Assembly (NCBI GenBank): GCA_946965045.2
Contig: OX337239.1
Location: forward strand, 2,666,001-2,730,000
Length of the DNA stretch: 64,000 nucleotides
Origin: Epithemia pelagica
Taxonomy: Eukaryota; Bacillariophyta; Bacillariophyceae; Surirellales; Surirellaceae
Direction: 5' to 3'
This document shows, piece after piece, positions 20,020-30,285 of the stretch (position 1 is the first letter of the stretch; every line of letters begins with the position of its first letter). The translations under genes and the position numbers were made by a program. Under the pieces are notes generated by a model, which did no database searches, was not told where the DNA came from, and saw only the letters and a list, made by a program, of their open reading frames with translations.

Positions 20020-20330
20020 CTTGAATTAAGCCATTCAATTGAAATCCTCCTCCTTTACTTTCATTGAATTTCACAATCCACTCAACTCAATACCGATTTT
20101 TTCTTGGATTCACTATTCCGATTCAAGTCTCATCATCTCAGACGGGGAATGTCAATTCCCTAATTCAATTCCCAATTCACTAAAATAGACACTTCCCAAT
20201 TCCATTCAATTCACTTTATCAGACGATATCAATTCCCAATCCAATCCAATTCCTTCTTACTCACTACAAGAATTTGAGAATCCAATCAATTTTCTCCTAC
20301 GCACAGATGGAATTACCATTCTCCCCCCAA
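20020..20330. repeat. Left subterminal repeats of the hAT element
   Basis: AT-rich sequence is filled with short motifs such as caattccc, attcaattc and caatccaattcc. The complementary forms (gaattggg, gaattgaat) crowd the other end at 26600-26860. Such subterminal arrays in hAT elements serve as transposase binding sites; that role here is inference. Confidence 0.7.
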
Positions 20331-20562
20331 TGTGTCATGTGAATTACGTTTCTATACAATATCACACAGTGACCCTACCTTCAACCGCCTCATCTTTGTG
20401 ACTTGTGACACTCTCTTACCTCTCACCTCTACCGTCCATCCACCAATCCTTCAACAGTTCATTGTCTGTTGCAGCTTGCAACACATGTTGTCTGGCTTGA
20501 TTGTGCGTCTTAATCATCTTCAAAGCCCAGCATCCTTGTCCACCCTGTCTGGATCTACCATC

Positions 20563-23500
20563 ATGTCAACACAACCGACGATGGCAGAACAAGAGGAGAC
20601 ACCCCCGGCTCATCCCACACAAGCAGAGAACCCAGACCCTCCACCTGCACAGCAAGACGAGAACCCACCCGCTGCTTTAGCCCCCCAAGGGAACAACAAT
20701 CAACAGAATAGGCAACACCCTACCCAAGCCCAACGAACCGAAGCAATTCATCAAGAAATCAAGAAAGAGAAAGACTATGTCCCCTTCCTCAAAAGTCCAC
20801 CGAGAGAGCATTTCAAGAATCTGAATACCTACTGGGGAACAGTGAGACACTTGGACTTTTGCCAGTTAACAGAATTACAAGCAAGACTTGACACCAAAGA
20901 AGTTAGCAAAATGGAAGGTATTTCTCGATGCTTTGCTGTACTCAACCAAGCATCAAAAGAGGACCAAACAGCACCCAAAAAGTCATGGGGATCCATATGT
21001 AAGCGTCTTGTGGTGTGCCCGATTTGCTTTGAAGACCCAGACAAGTCTTTTTTCGCCTCTACCATCCTCTGTGGTGTCAGCAAGCAGAAGAAAAGTGGCT
21101 CCTCTTCGAATGTTAGCCAACATATGGATTCTTTCCATCCGCATGTGAAAGAAGAAATGGAACGAAAAAAAAATTGGACCGAAGTCCAATGTAGAAAGCA
21201 ACCAACCACTTATGACATCCTACAAGGGTTCCATGATGTCAAAGGACGAGGCTAGAATCAAGTTTCAACAATCAATCTACCAGTTTGTCAACGACAACGG
21301 CTTACCCACTTCAACAGTGGAAAAGAAGTCCTTCCGAGCTATGCTGGAATTCGCCATTCTTAACGCCCAGAAGCTGTCGACAAAAGATTGTGTCATGAGC
21401 AACAAAGCCATCATACGCAAGCAACTTGATTCCTACAACAATTTTCTCCAAACTGTTTCCTCCCTATGCCTGAATGTCCGGATGGCCTACAAGCTAATTT
21501 GTGGCAAAACAATTCCCTTCGCCACAATTTGTCATGACATATGGCAAGGCCATCGAAAAGACATCCTTGGATTGTGCCTAATGCTGATTGACCCCAGGAA
21601 TTGCGTGTTTTACAAGATTCCCGTAGGTCTCTGCGAAACAGACGGCCACACAGCAGCCCAAGTGGCGACCCATACACTAAAAATCCTCACAACCATTGGA
21701 ATTACGCAGTCTGACCTCTCCTCTTCCGTAAACGACAATACAAATTCGGCAGTCCTTGCCGGAAAGTACATTGTGGGAAATCAGACTGGAGGAAAGTGCG
21801 ATATGCATCGTGCGGAATTAATTCTTAAGCACGCCACCGGCTTGGCTGTACGACGAAGGGGGGGAAGGGTAATCGACCAGTTTCCCGGATTTGTGGACAC
21901 ATACAAGAAAGCCTTGAAGTTAGCTTCAATCCTGATGACGAAGAGAAAGAAGAGATTCCAGGCATTGAGGGACTACGCAACAAAAAATCACCAAGTTGTA
22001 GTGGAGATCCGTATGCCGAACACAACCAGGGTTCTCGGATGCGCTCTCACATTCCATGATCTCCTACGTGATAAGTACGTCATGGATGACTACAATTCAC
22101 AAGAGTTTTCTGTAGACAAAGACTTCCGCGAGAATTATCTGTCCAAGGAGGACTGGCAGGCCATAGCAGAATTCGAAGGAATTCTTTCTCCACTCAAGAA
22201 ATGCGCCATGTCCTTACAAGCAGACGATCCTTCCTCTGCTGCAGGCTCTTTGCTGGAAATCTTTGGTTGCCATCATGGAATCAAATACACAAAGACAACG
22301 GTGTCTCTGTTCTGCTTGTGAACCCCACAGAACTAGACACAGAGTTCCAACGTTGGGATGCCAGGTTAACCATAGAGAAACTCCGTTCAAAAAGGAAAAA
22401 TATCAAGTTTGCAGATTTACTGCCCGCCTCACGGATGCTTATTAACCGGCTTCTACGTGAATTTCGCACCTACATGATGAATGGTGACGACGTCCATGCA
22501 GAGAATGCTATCTGCGGTCATCCGTTTCTCTGCTACATGGCACCGTACATCCTGAAAAAAATCAAGATCTACGACGACTACGACGTCTCCAGAATCCAAA
22601 AACAATTTGTTGATGACATGGTAGCAAAGTTTTCCACTCCTGAAAGGTTGGCAATGAATGGACCAGCCCCAATGGCCGGGACAGCCAATGAGGAGGTTGT
22701 AGATATAGAAGACGACGACTCGGATGATGACGATGTGTTCAATATTTTTTGGAATCATGGAGAGAATGAAGACAGCACGTCCGTGGAAAACAACAATCTT
22801 AACACGTTGGACGAGCAGAAGAAGAGCTTTAGAGAACAATGTAACAACGAATTCAAGGGGTTCAAGGATTACTGTCAGCGCATTATCCACAGTTCCTGGG
22901 AATCGTTGATTAGGGAGTATCCCACCGTTCTTTTTTCTGAAAAGTCACCAAAATGGACGCCTCAAGAAAAGAAAAAGTTCAGACGGGCATGTAATGATCA
23001 AGATTTCAACAGTGCGGGCAAGTATTTTGATGTCTTACAGTGGTGGCAGGCGAACAAGAGTAATTTCAGGATGATTTTCCCAAGTGCCCTCGTGTGGCTC
23101 TCGAAGCCTTCTACAAACGCTTTCCAAGAGAGGATATTTTCTTTCTCCTCATGGTTTGATAGCAATAGATTGATGAGGAACGAGCTCAAGAAACATTTCG
23201 AGATTCGCACCATGGAGATGGTAACAAGAAAGGTTCGTGGAGAGATTGAGGTTAATGAAATGACCCTGAAAAAGAAATCTCAACACACCACAGAGAACGA
23301 GGACGAACCGCAAACCAGGGGTAAGGCCGAGGAGCAAGCTAGGAGTAATGCCACACAGCGCCAGATAAGTCAACAGGAGCAACTGCAGAATCAACAAAGA
23401 ACAGCTTCAAGCCAAGAGAGAGACGAGGCCCAGGCCGAAATAGAGGCGGAAGTAATCTCCGTGGTTGATGACGATGACGATGAAGACAACAATGGAACTG

Positions 23501-23610
23501 ACAACGGCAGTGGCGAAGATAATGAAGAACAAAATGAAGCTGTTGAGGAACATGAGCAGGGAACCGATGAAGTCTCGGTATGGGGTTCCATTGCTGAAGG
23601 GACCACTTAA
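20563..23610 (+). pseudogene. hAT transposase with two frameshifts
   Basis: The start at ATG 20563 follows a strong coding pattern beginning MSTQPTMAEQ; an upstream in-frame ATG at 20332 would add 77 residues. A Pro/Gln-rich leader is followed by a BED-like zinc finger (CPICF ... NVSQHMDSFH). After a frameshift near 21240 the catalytic core reads LMLIDPRN, GLCETDGHT and SSVNDNTNSAVLAGK, with CDMHRAELILKHATG as the usual hAT C-x2-H block. A second shift near 22300 leads to the C-terminal dimerisation region: LQWWQANKSNFRMIFPSALVWL then AFQERIFSFSSWFD. This matches Ac-type transposases. Expected roles are terminal-repeat binding, excision and reintegration in the nucleus. The lesions suggest this copy is inactive, unless they are sequencing errors or unrecognised introns. 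Confidence 0.85.
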
Positions 23611-23616
23611 GGTCAT

Positions 23617-24327
23617 ATGAAACGTCTGAAAACCATTTTGAAGGGTGTAAAAGATATGCAGAAGCACCACAAGGCCCGGGAACAAATTGAACTTGATGAA
23701 GACGAAGGGAACAATGGGATTGTTGGTTCAGAATACGAATACAAATGCAGTGATTCTAATCTGGATTTGGTACAAAAATTCGATGACGTAGTGCTCATTG
23801 ATATAGTGGACGAAGGGGACAAGGAACAAATGGAATGCATGGGTCGTCTTGGGAAAGACAAGGACCCATTTCAGTCAGATAGTGATGCTTGCATCATTGA
23901 GGCGGTCAAACTACAACAAATGAACTTGATGGCTGGTTCTAGTATTTCTGCATCTTCAAATCGAACAATGAATCCCACTACATCGACGACAGATCAAGGC
24001 AACAGTACCAGTGCAAGTGTTCAAGGAAGTGTGACAGGAATCGTTTCGACGACAACTCCTGCTACACACAGTACCACACCAACAACCCAAAGATCCACCA
24101 CCTCATCAAAAAGGAAGGCAACAACTCAAACGAGTGCATCTTCCAAAAGAGTGCGCCAACAATCCATTCAAGAATCGGCATCTCGAACAAAGTCCAAGTC
24201 CAAATCGTCGAGAGCAAAGAAACCACCTCCTGCAGAACACATCGGAGAGCAGCAAGAAGAACAACGACAACGACAACGATGGACAAGTCCGCGACGCCGC
24301 ACCAATAACAGTAATGAAGACCACTGA
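23617..24327 (+). CDS. Ser/Thr/Lys-rich ORF downstream of the hAT transposase
   Basis: The ORF has 236 codons from ATG 23617 and lies in the same frame as the transposase ORF, separated only by TAA at 23608-23610. It could be a separate protein or the C-terminal tail of the transposase behind a nonsense codon. The N-terminal half is acidic (DEDEGNN, IDIVDEGD). The C-terminal half is Ser/Thr-rich and ends with a basic nuclear-localisation-like stretch (SRTKSKSKSSRAKK). There is no recognised domain. The same strand, tight spacing and frame favour a split transposase tail. Confidence 0.5.
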   Translation: MKRLKTILKGVKDMQKHHKAREQIELDEDEGNNGIVGSEYEYKCSDSNLDLVQKFDDVVLIDIVDEGDKEQMECMGRLGKDKDPFQSDSDACIIEAVKLQQMNLMAGSSISASSNRTMNPTTSTTDQGNSTSASVQGSVTGIVSTTTPATHSTTPTTQRSTTSSKRKATTQTSASSKRVRQQSIQESASRTKSKSKSSRAKKPPPAEHIGEQQEEQRQRQRWTSPRRRTNNSNEDH

Positions 24328-24470
24328 TAAATACAGAACATGACGGAACAGAAAACGAAAAAGACTACATACGACTACATACGAGAACGACTACATACAA
24401 GATACATGCGAGAACCAAAAAGAAAAAGAACAAACAAGGAAAAAGAGATAGTAACTAATAAGAAATTGAC

Positions 24471-26527
24471 TCATGAGGAACTGCAATAGGACCGATACAA
24501 ATGAAGGAAATTGTTGTGTAGGTTGTAGATCTCTTTGCTGTCTAAGAGTTTCTTCTTATGGTCTTTGTCAAGACGACGGACTGTGAAATCCATCTGGATT
24601 TCTGAACATTGGTGACGTGTCTTTGGGTCTTGTATTAGTTGCCCGAGCGCTCCAAACATTGGGTTGACCCATTCCCAGTACTCCTTTGGAATCCAAGACT
24701 CCAACAAAGCCGAGCACATGTCTGGGTCGTTGCATGATTTGGGGATCCATCCCAGGGCTCGAGAGCAGCGATGTACATGCACATCAGTTGGAATTCCGTC
24801 AATTCTTTGAAATGCAAATGCCAAGACAATTGTGGCAGTCTTGTACCCAACCCCATGCAGACACGTTAGTTCTTGCACCGTAATGGTTTCTGGTATAATT
24901 CCAGAATGCCGTTGGATGAAGTAGTCTGCTGCGTTGACGATAGCCTCAGCATTCTTATAATATAGACCAGTCTCTGCCAATAGGGAACATACAGCGTCCA
25001 TCCCATAGTTGAGTGCAATGTCACTGGTTGCCCGACTAGAGACAAACCCACATTGGAACAAAGTGGGTACCACTTTAGCTAATTGTTTGTCGCTTGTGCT
25101 GGAACTCATAAGAATCACAACCAAGCACATGAAGGCTCGGTCGGATTCTGGTGAGAGATGGTCGTTAATCCAGTCTTCCCAACTGTCTCTTGGAGCTTCC
25201 AGACCTTTGGAAAGGAAATGTTCATGAAGCTTTTTCAAATACTGCAAGTCAACAACCCTCTTTCTCAAAGTCTGTTCAGATATTGTGGGGGGCAACTTTT
25301 TGTTTTGTTGTACAAGGAGAGATCATTGGGTTTCAAACGAACAGGTTGACCAGGCATGTGTCGAATATTGTTCTTATCTTTGTAGCAGATTTGTCGCCTT
25401 GCTCTGGATGCTTTAATGATGAGTTTGGCGGCGGTGGCATATTGTTTGCGAGTCATAATCTGAGAATATGGTGGGTTGCTGTGTTTGGCAACAGAAGATC
25501 GCTTTGTCGGAGTGTCAGGCTTTGGCTTTGCAACAGCGATTTCTTGTGATGATGAGTTGTGTTTTGCATTGACTGGAGATGGTTTTGTCGATTGAGATGG
25601 TGATGTGGGTGGAGATGGTCCATCAATGGGGAAGGAATCAGCAGGTACAATCAAATCTGGAGGAGTAGTTACTGGAGTAGACAGAATGGTTGGATCTCCT
25701 TGGGATATAATCTTGTTGGATATTTGGGACAACATTGATGTAGCAATGCATTGTAAGAGAGGATCGATAGAGACTGGGTGAATTGTTCTGTTGTGTGATG
25801 TAGAAACAGAAATGAGTGCATCACGATGTATCATCCACTCCAGAGTATAGTCTTCCATCGATTGAACATTGAGGTCTTCTTGAGTATCAATTTGCCCATT
25901 CAACAATACATATTCAATTGCTTCTTTGTATCCAATGTCTTTGGTGCCGACTTCATACATAGGTTGACAGCTGCAGTGGAGGTGCAATACTGGGAAATCA
26001 TCTTTAGGCCGGCTCATTTTGAACTTGGGGTTGCTCAACAGGAAGTTGGTGGGAATTTCTTGCGAGGTATATAAACCATGGTGAACCAGTAATGAGATAA
26101 GGTAGATGGATTGGTCCATAGAAAGAGATGGCTTGATCTGACATGGATGGCTTGTCAGAATATCAAGAGAGCACGAAGTGTAGCGAATTGAAGCATCTTC
26201 TCGAATGAGCCAAACAAGAATGGTGTCTTGTATTGCTTCCATTCTCAAATCAAAAGACATGGTTGACAAGTCTGGGAGTTCTTCTCGAATGAATTTGAAA
26301 AATGAGTGTGGAGCTTGAGAGAGAGAAACAACAGGAGAGCATATGCTTGACAAAGATATTGTTGGGCGACAACTACTTGGGTATTGTTGGGAGCTCATTG
26401 AGACAATAGGTACGATAAAATGTGACGACTGAGAGTATACGATGTACAATGGTGTAAGATGGAAGACATCAGGAATATGGACAAGCTCCACAAAGGAGTG
26501 TGTTGCTGTTTGTCGATACTGAAACAT
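24471..26527 (-). CDS. HhH-GPD DNA glycosylase (endonuclease III-like), hAT cargo
   Basis: The C-terminal ORF (25295-24471) has the helix-hairpin-helix signature LHGVGYKTA with the catalytic Lys of Nth-type glycosylase/lyases, and the catalytic Asp in PTDVHVHR. The family removes damaged or modified bases, then nicks abasic DNA. The four-Cys iron-sulphur cluster loop of bacterial Nth is not visible. This ORF lacks an ATG ahead of its core: the first Met falls inside the domain. The upstream ORF 26527-25265 (ATG 26527) overlaps it in another frame near an A/C run at ~25285-25300, so a single one-base shift would give one protein of about 690 residues. Its N-terminal 420 residues are unrecognised, with a basic stretch (KASRARRQICYKDK) just before the glycosylase. 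The gene lies wholly inside the hAT element, antisense to the transposase. Host-gene capture versus a true element function is open. Confidence 0.8.
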
Positions 26528-26599
26528 ACAGGCGTACCTAACATCTTCTTAGTTGTATGTTGTACGACTATAATGGTGGAGAAAGGATAAGGAGTACAG

Positions 26600-26860
26600 T
26601 GTGTGACTGTGAGTCATAATTCAGAGAATGAATGGAATTTGTGAATGTGTAATTCATTTGTTCTGAATGGTGGTGTGAATTGGGAATGATTCATTCAATT
26701 CAAATTCGTTCGAAAAGGGAATTGGGATTGGAATTTAATTCCAATTGGTTCGAAAAGGGAATTGGGGATTGAATTCAATTCAAAGGGTATGAAATAGGGG
26801 AATAGTAAAGTTAAGTGAATTTATTGATTGTAAACATAATTGACTTTGGTAATTAAGTTC
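26600..26860. repeat. Right subterminal repeats of the hAT element
   Basis: Repeated blocks include ttcgaaaagggaattggg (at about 26710 and 26750), attcaattcaaa and gaattgggaatg. They are the inverse of the motifs at 20020-20330. Confidence 0.7.
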
Positions 26861-27005
26861 ATTTACTATCCGTAAATTTGTACACTTTCAAGATTATTTC
26901 AATTGTGTATATGTCGTGAAGTGAATCGTTAATTCTTAATTTAATTCTAAACTGATTGGAAAAGTGAATAATCAATCTACATTCAAGTTTAGATGGCACA
27001 TAAAA

Positions 27006-27021
27006 TGACTTCCAGACCCTG
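27006..27021 (-). repeat. Right terminal inverted repeat of the hAT element
   Basis: This tgacttccagaccctg end is the inverse of the left end with one mismatch. The next 8 bp (27022-27029) are attgcacc, identical to the 8 bp before the left end. Confidence 0.95.
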
Positions 27022-27246
27022 ATTGCACCCAAAGAAGATCCCAAGAGGTTTGCAAGGCTACGTCGACGTTTGTTGAGATAGTCAGAATGACTACTCCCAA
27101 CAAACAAACTTGGACGATTCGGCCAAATTCCAACCACCGCGAGAAATTGTGCGCACAAAATGGTCTACGAGCACATTTCCCAGACGCGAGGAACTTTTCC
27201 AACACACACAAACATACATCATTTCTCGATAGAAGAAAGAGAAAAA

Positions 27247-28865
27247 ATGACTGGGCGTTACTCCTCCTCCAAAGGTAGAACCACCCTGTTTGTGTGTTTG
27301 GCATTGGTTGCCAGCGCAACGTTGGTATGGCAGTTCCAACTGGGGCTGGAATTGTCCCTCCCGGTGGCGGATTCTTCCTCCTTGTCCAGTAACCTTGTTG
27401 CGCTAGAGTGGGACCGTCCTGTTCGGGTGGACCCCAACGATCCCACAACCCCTGCCGTCGTCCAAATCGAGCATCCTGCCGCAGCCAACAGCAACACACA
27501 CAACAACAACAAACACAAGAACAACAAGACAGTGTGGTGGCCCCGTTCCTTGATTCACGATGAGACCTTGGAGTGGGATTCGCATGTGTACCGTCCCTGG
27601 TTGGATCTGAATGCACCATCTCCTCCCGCCGTAATTTTGCTCACGAGTTTTGGATGGAATCATGTCAATCAAAAATGGGCCTTGACCATTCCTCGCAGTA
27701 TTCGGGAAACCGAACTGCTTACGGGTGTCATTAACCACCCTTGGTTCCATCCAACGCTATGGGAGGAATTGGACCAGGCCCAAGGAAACCTTACATCAAC
27801 AACAACAAAGCTACCTCCCAATACACGCATCTACATTTTTCTTGATCGACAACAATGTGGCGACTCCAATTATCCTGTCTATGGTAAGGGTCAGGAACCA
27901 AATATGGATGTCCAATTTGGTCGACCCTGGAAGCCTTATTCTGGACGTACTCCCTTTGATAATCCTCTCCTTTCAAGTCTGACTTTCAAAGAGCTCCGAT
28001 CCCGTCATCACTCATTCCAAGCTACGGCCATTTTGTTCAATTGCAATGGTGGGGGTATTCCGGGTGTTTGGAATCCTTACAATCGCATTACAGGATCCCT
28101 CGCGAATGCTTCTTACCTTTCCATTGCCACACTCTCGTCCCTCATTTCTCGTGTCAAGGAAGATCGAGATCAGGGATTGGCACCGCCGATACCCAAACCA
28201 GTGAATTTGACCGATACACAAGTCCAAGATATACACACATGTGCGGCCGAAAACAAGCGGCCATTTTACTTTGTCTACGCTGGCAATTTTCGTTCTGGTG
28301 ACAATGCCGACTTTAATCGCCGTCATGGTGGAGCGCGTGGTTCCTATCGACGCTTTAATGACAATCGACGCATTTTTGTGTCACGGTATTTCAACCGTCA
28401 AGAATTCAACCAATCGGCCTTGTCGAATTACTCGTATCAAGATTTCATGGCCCGGGCCGTCTTTGCCTTGGCGGCACGGGGGGATAACAAGTTTTCGTAT
28501 CGCTTTTCCGAAGTTTTGTCGGCCGGTGCCATACCCGTGGTGCATGCCGATGATTGGGTGTGGCCCTTTCGACCGGAAGTGATCAATTGGACCGAGTGTG
28601 CCGTGATTCTTCCCGAAAAGGATGCCGGCAACACTACCTTGGCGTATTTGGACACGATTTCTCTGGAACAACGCTGTCGCATGCGACAGGCGTGTTATCG
28701 CATTTACAAGGACTACGTCGAAACCACGGTAGGAACCATCAACGGGTTGGTCCAAGGACTCGAGCGTGTGCAGACGCAACAGCAAGGAGGAGGATCGTTG
28801 CTGAAATTACAAGGTGTCCGGTGCGATGAATTTGCTAACGCCAGCCGTGACTGCAATCTCCAACG

Positions 28866-28869
<4 letters not shown>
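27247..28869 (+). CDS. Exostosin/GT47-like type II membrane glycosyltransferase
   Basis: The protein has 540 aa from ATG 27247; a longer open extension upstream has only non-ATG starts. A short cytoplasmic tail (MTGRYSSSKGR) is followed by a single hydrophobic anchor at about residues 12-32, then a luminal stem with an Asn/His/Lys-rich low-complexity segment. The C-terminal domain carries the exostosin pattern: RFSEVLSAGAIPVVHADDW, WPFRPEVINWTECAVILPE. Several N-glycosylation sequons are visible. Exostosin-family enzymes transfer sugars in the Golgi, in algae and plants onto cell-wall or secreted glycans; the donor and acceptor are not predictable here. The gene is intact and intronless and looks like a genuine cellular gene. 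It starts 218 bp from the hAT target duplication and its stop codon is the first triplet of an (AAG) tract. Confidence 0.8.
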
Positions 28870-28897
<28 letters not shown>

Positions 28898-29053
28898 AAG
28901 AAGAAGAAGAAGAAGAAGAAGAAGAAGAAGAAGAAGAAGAAGAAGAAGAAGAAGAAGAAGAAGAAGAAGAAGAAGAAGAAGAAGAAGAAGAAGAAGAAGA
29001 AGAAGAAGAAGAAGAAGAAGAAGAAGAAGAAGAAGAAGAAGAAGAAGAAGAAG
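28868..29053 (+). repeat. Pure (AAG)62 microsatellite
   Basis: A total of 186 bp of uninterrupted AAG begins within the stop codon of the GT47-like gene (TAA then GAAGAAG...). It forms the start of that gene's 3' UTR. Long Lys or Ser/Phe ORFs across it on either strand are translation artefacts of the repeat. Confidence 0.98.
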
Positions 29054-30285
29054 GAGGACGAGGCGACGGATGAACCCAATCTACCCTATTTTCCTCCATG
29101 TCTACTAGAGGATCATAAAATTTGCTACACAAGAATAACTGGAACGGCGGCAAAAGAAGAACGAGGGGACGGCGGACCCCGATTGTATACAGGAGTTGGG
29201 CATCGACAGGACCAATTTTTGTTTCGTAGAATGACACGAAGAAAATGAGGAATACCCCTTAGCTAAGGTACTTGTAGTATTTGAATTAAATTATTGAAAA
29301 TCTCTACAAAGAGTCAAGCACGCGGAGCTGAAAACTAGTTTGTCGTAGATGTGTGCGTCAACCATTGGTTTTTCAAGAAATCATCCTGCATCCATCACGG
29401 ATGACGCAGACATCAGACCTTGTTTGAGCATGTCAGATACCGATACCATCCTCATCCAATGGCTGATGACGTTAAGAGACCTTTCTGATGAGAATATGGA
29501 GGGGAACACAGCACTGAGACCTAGTTCTGTCTCGTAGGCAACCAAGACAACAGTCAATCAAACACTCTAAAAAATCAAATGGAGAGGATCTCTTGGATGA
29601 TTTCACTCCCAGTAGACTAAACTTCACTCGATCTAACATTCGCTATTCTTGGCTGTGCACAACATATCATGAATCAAAGAGTACGGGTAGCATCCAAACT
29701 CCAAACCTAGCTAGGCAGGCGACTTGTAGCAAAGGGATGGAGAGCCGACGGGCGTGTTGTCCTGTTTAAGACCAAATAACAAAAAATGAAAAAATATAGC
29801 CCCTCAGCAAAGTGGGTCCCATTCCCATGTCCCATTTCCATTTAGGACTTCTACTATTGCATAGAGAGTGACTTGATGCGAGAAGGACTGACTGACTGAC
29901 TGTAACAGTCAGTAGTAAGCTCACTTACGGTTTACTTGTACAATACGATGTTTCCTGCAAAATCTACAACTGACAAGTAAAAAATCCGACAAGACAAAAA
30001 CGGACATAACCACGGAAAAACAGACACTTTGAAACAGTCAGTCTTCCTGACGGCACGACTTAATCTCATTAATCATCACTAGCAACGGCGAGTTCTGCCG
30101 CGAGAGCGAAAGAGCTCATTGCTAATGGATCGGGACGAGAGTTGATGAGCAACGTTGACCAAGCGTTGGATTGCTAACGTGTTGATGCATTCTATCTTAT
30201 TTCTTTCGCGTTTTGTTGTTTGCAGGACCATTTCCTAGCAACAGCATATCTCGATTACAACATCAAAATGCCCTTGTTCAGAATC
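29054..30285. other. Gene-poor stretch
   Basis: I see no ORF or RNA gene I would support. Short features are a gactgactgactg run near 29888 that pairs with the following cagtcagt, and no recognisable transposon ends. The last ~60 bp precede the ORF starting at 30286. Confidence 0.35.

Larger units (their letters stand above)
19959..27021. mobile_element. Complete hAT transposon with a DNA glycosylase passenger gene
   Basis: The element is 7063 bp. Its ends are imperfect 16-bp terminal inverted repeats starting CAGGGTCTGGAA, the classic CAGGG hAT terminus. It is flanked by a perfect 8-bp target duplication attgcacc (19951-19958 and 27022-27029), the size made by hAT transposases. Long subterminal zones rich in GAATTGGGAATTG-like motifs in opposite orientation lie at both ends. 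Inside are a plus-strand transposase with BED-like finger and hAT C-terminal dimerisation region (20563-23610), a second plus ORF (23617-24327), and a minus-strand HhH-GPD glycosylase gene (24471-26527). The boundaries are seen directly, and both genes are inside them. The transposase carries two frameshifts, so this copy may depend on others for movement. Confidence 0.95.

Noticed and set aside
28713-29248. Long ORFs over the AAG tract (poly-Lys on plus; poly-Ser and poly-Phe on minus)
   Set aside because: They are translations of a pure trinucleotide repeat, which is open in nearly every frame; no flanking coding signal supports them.
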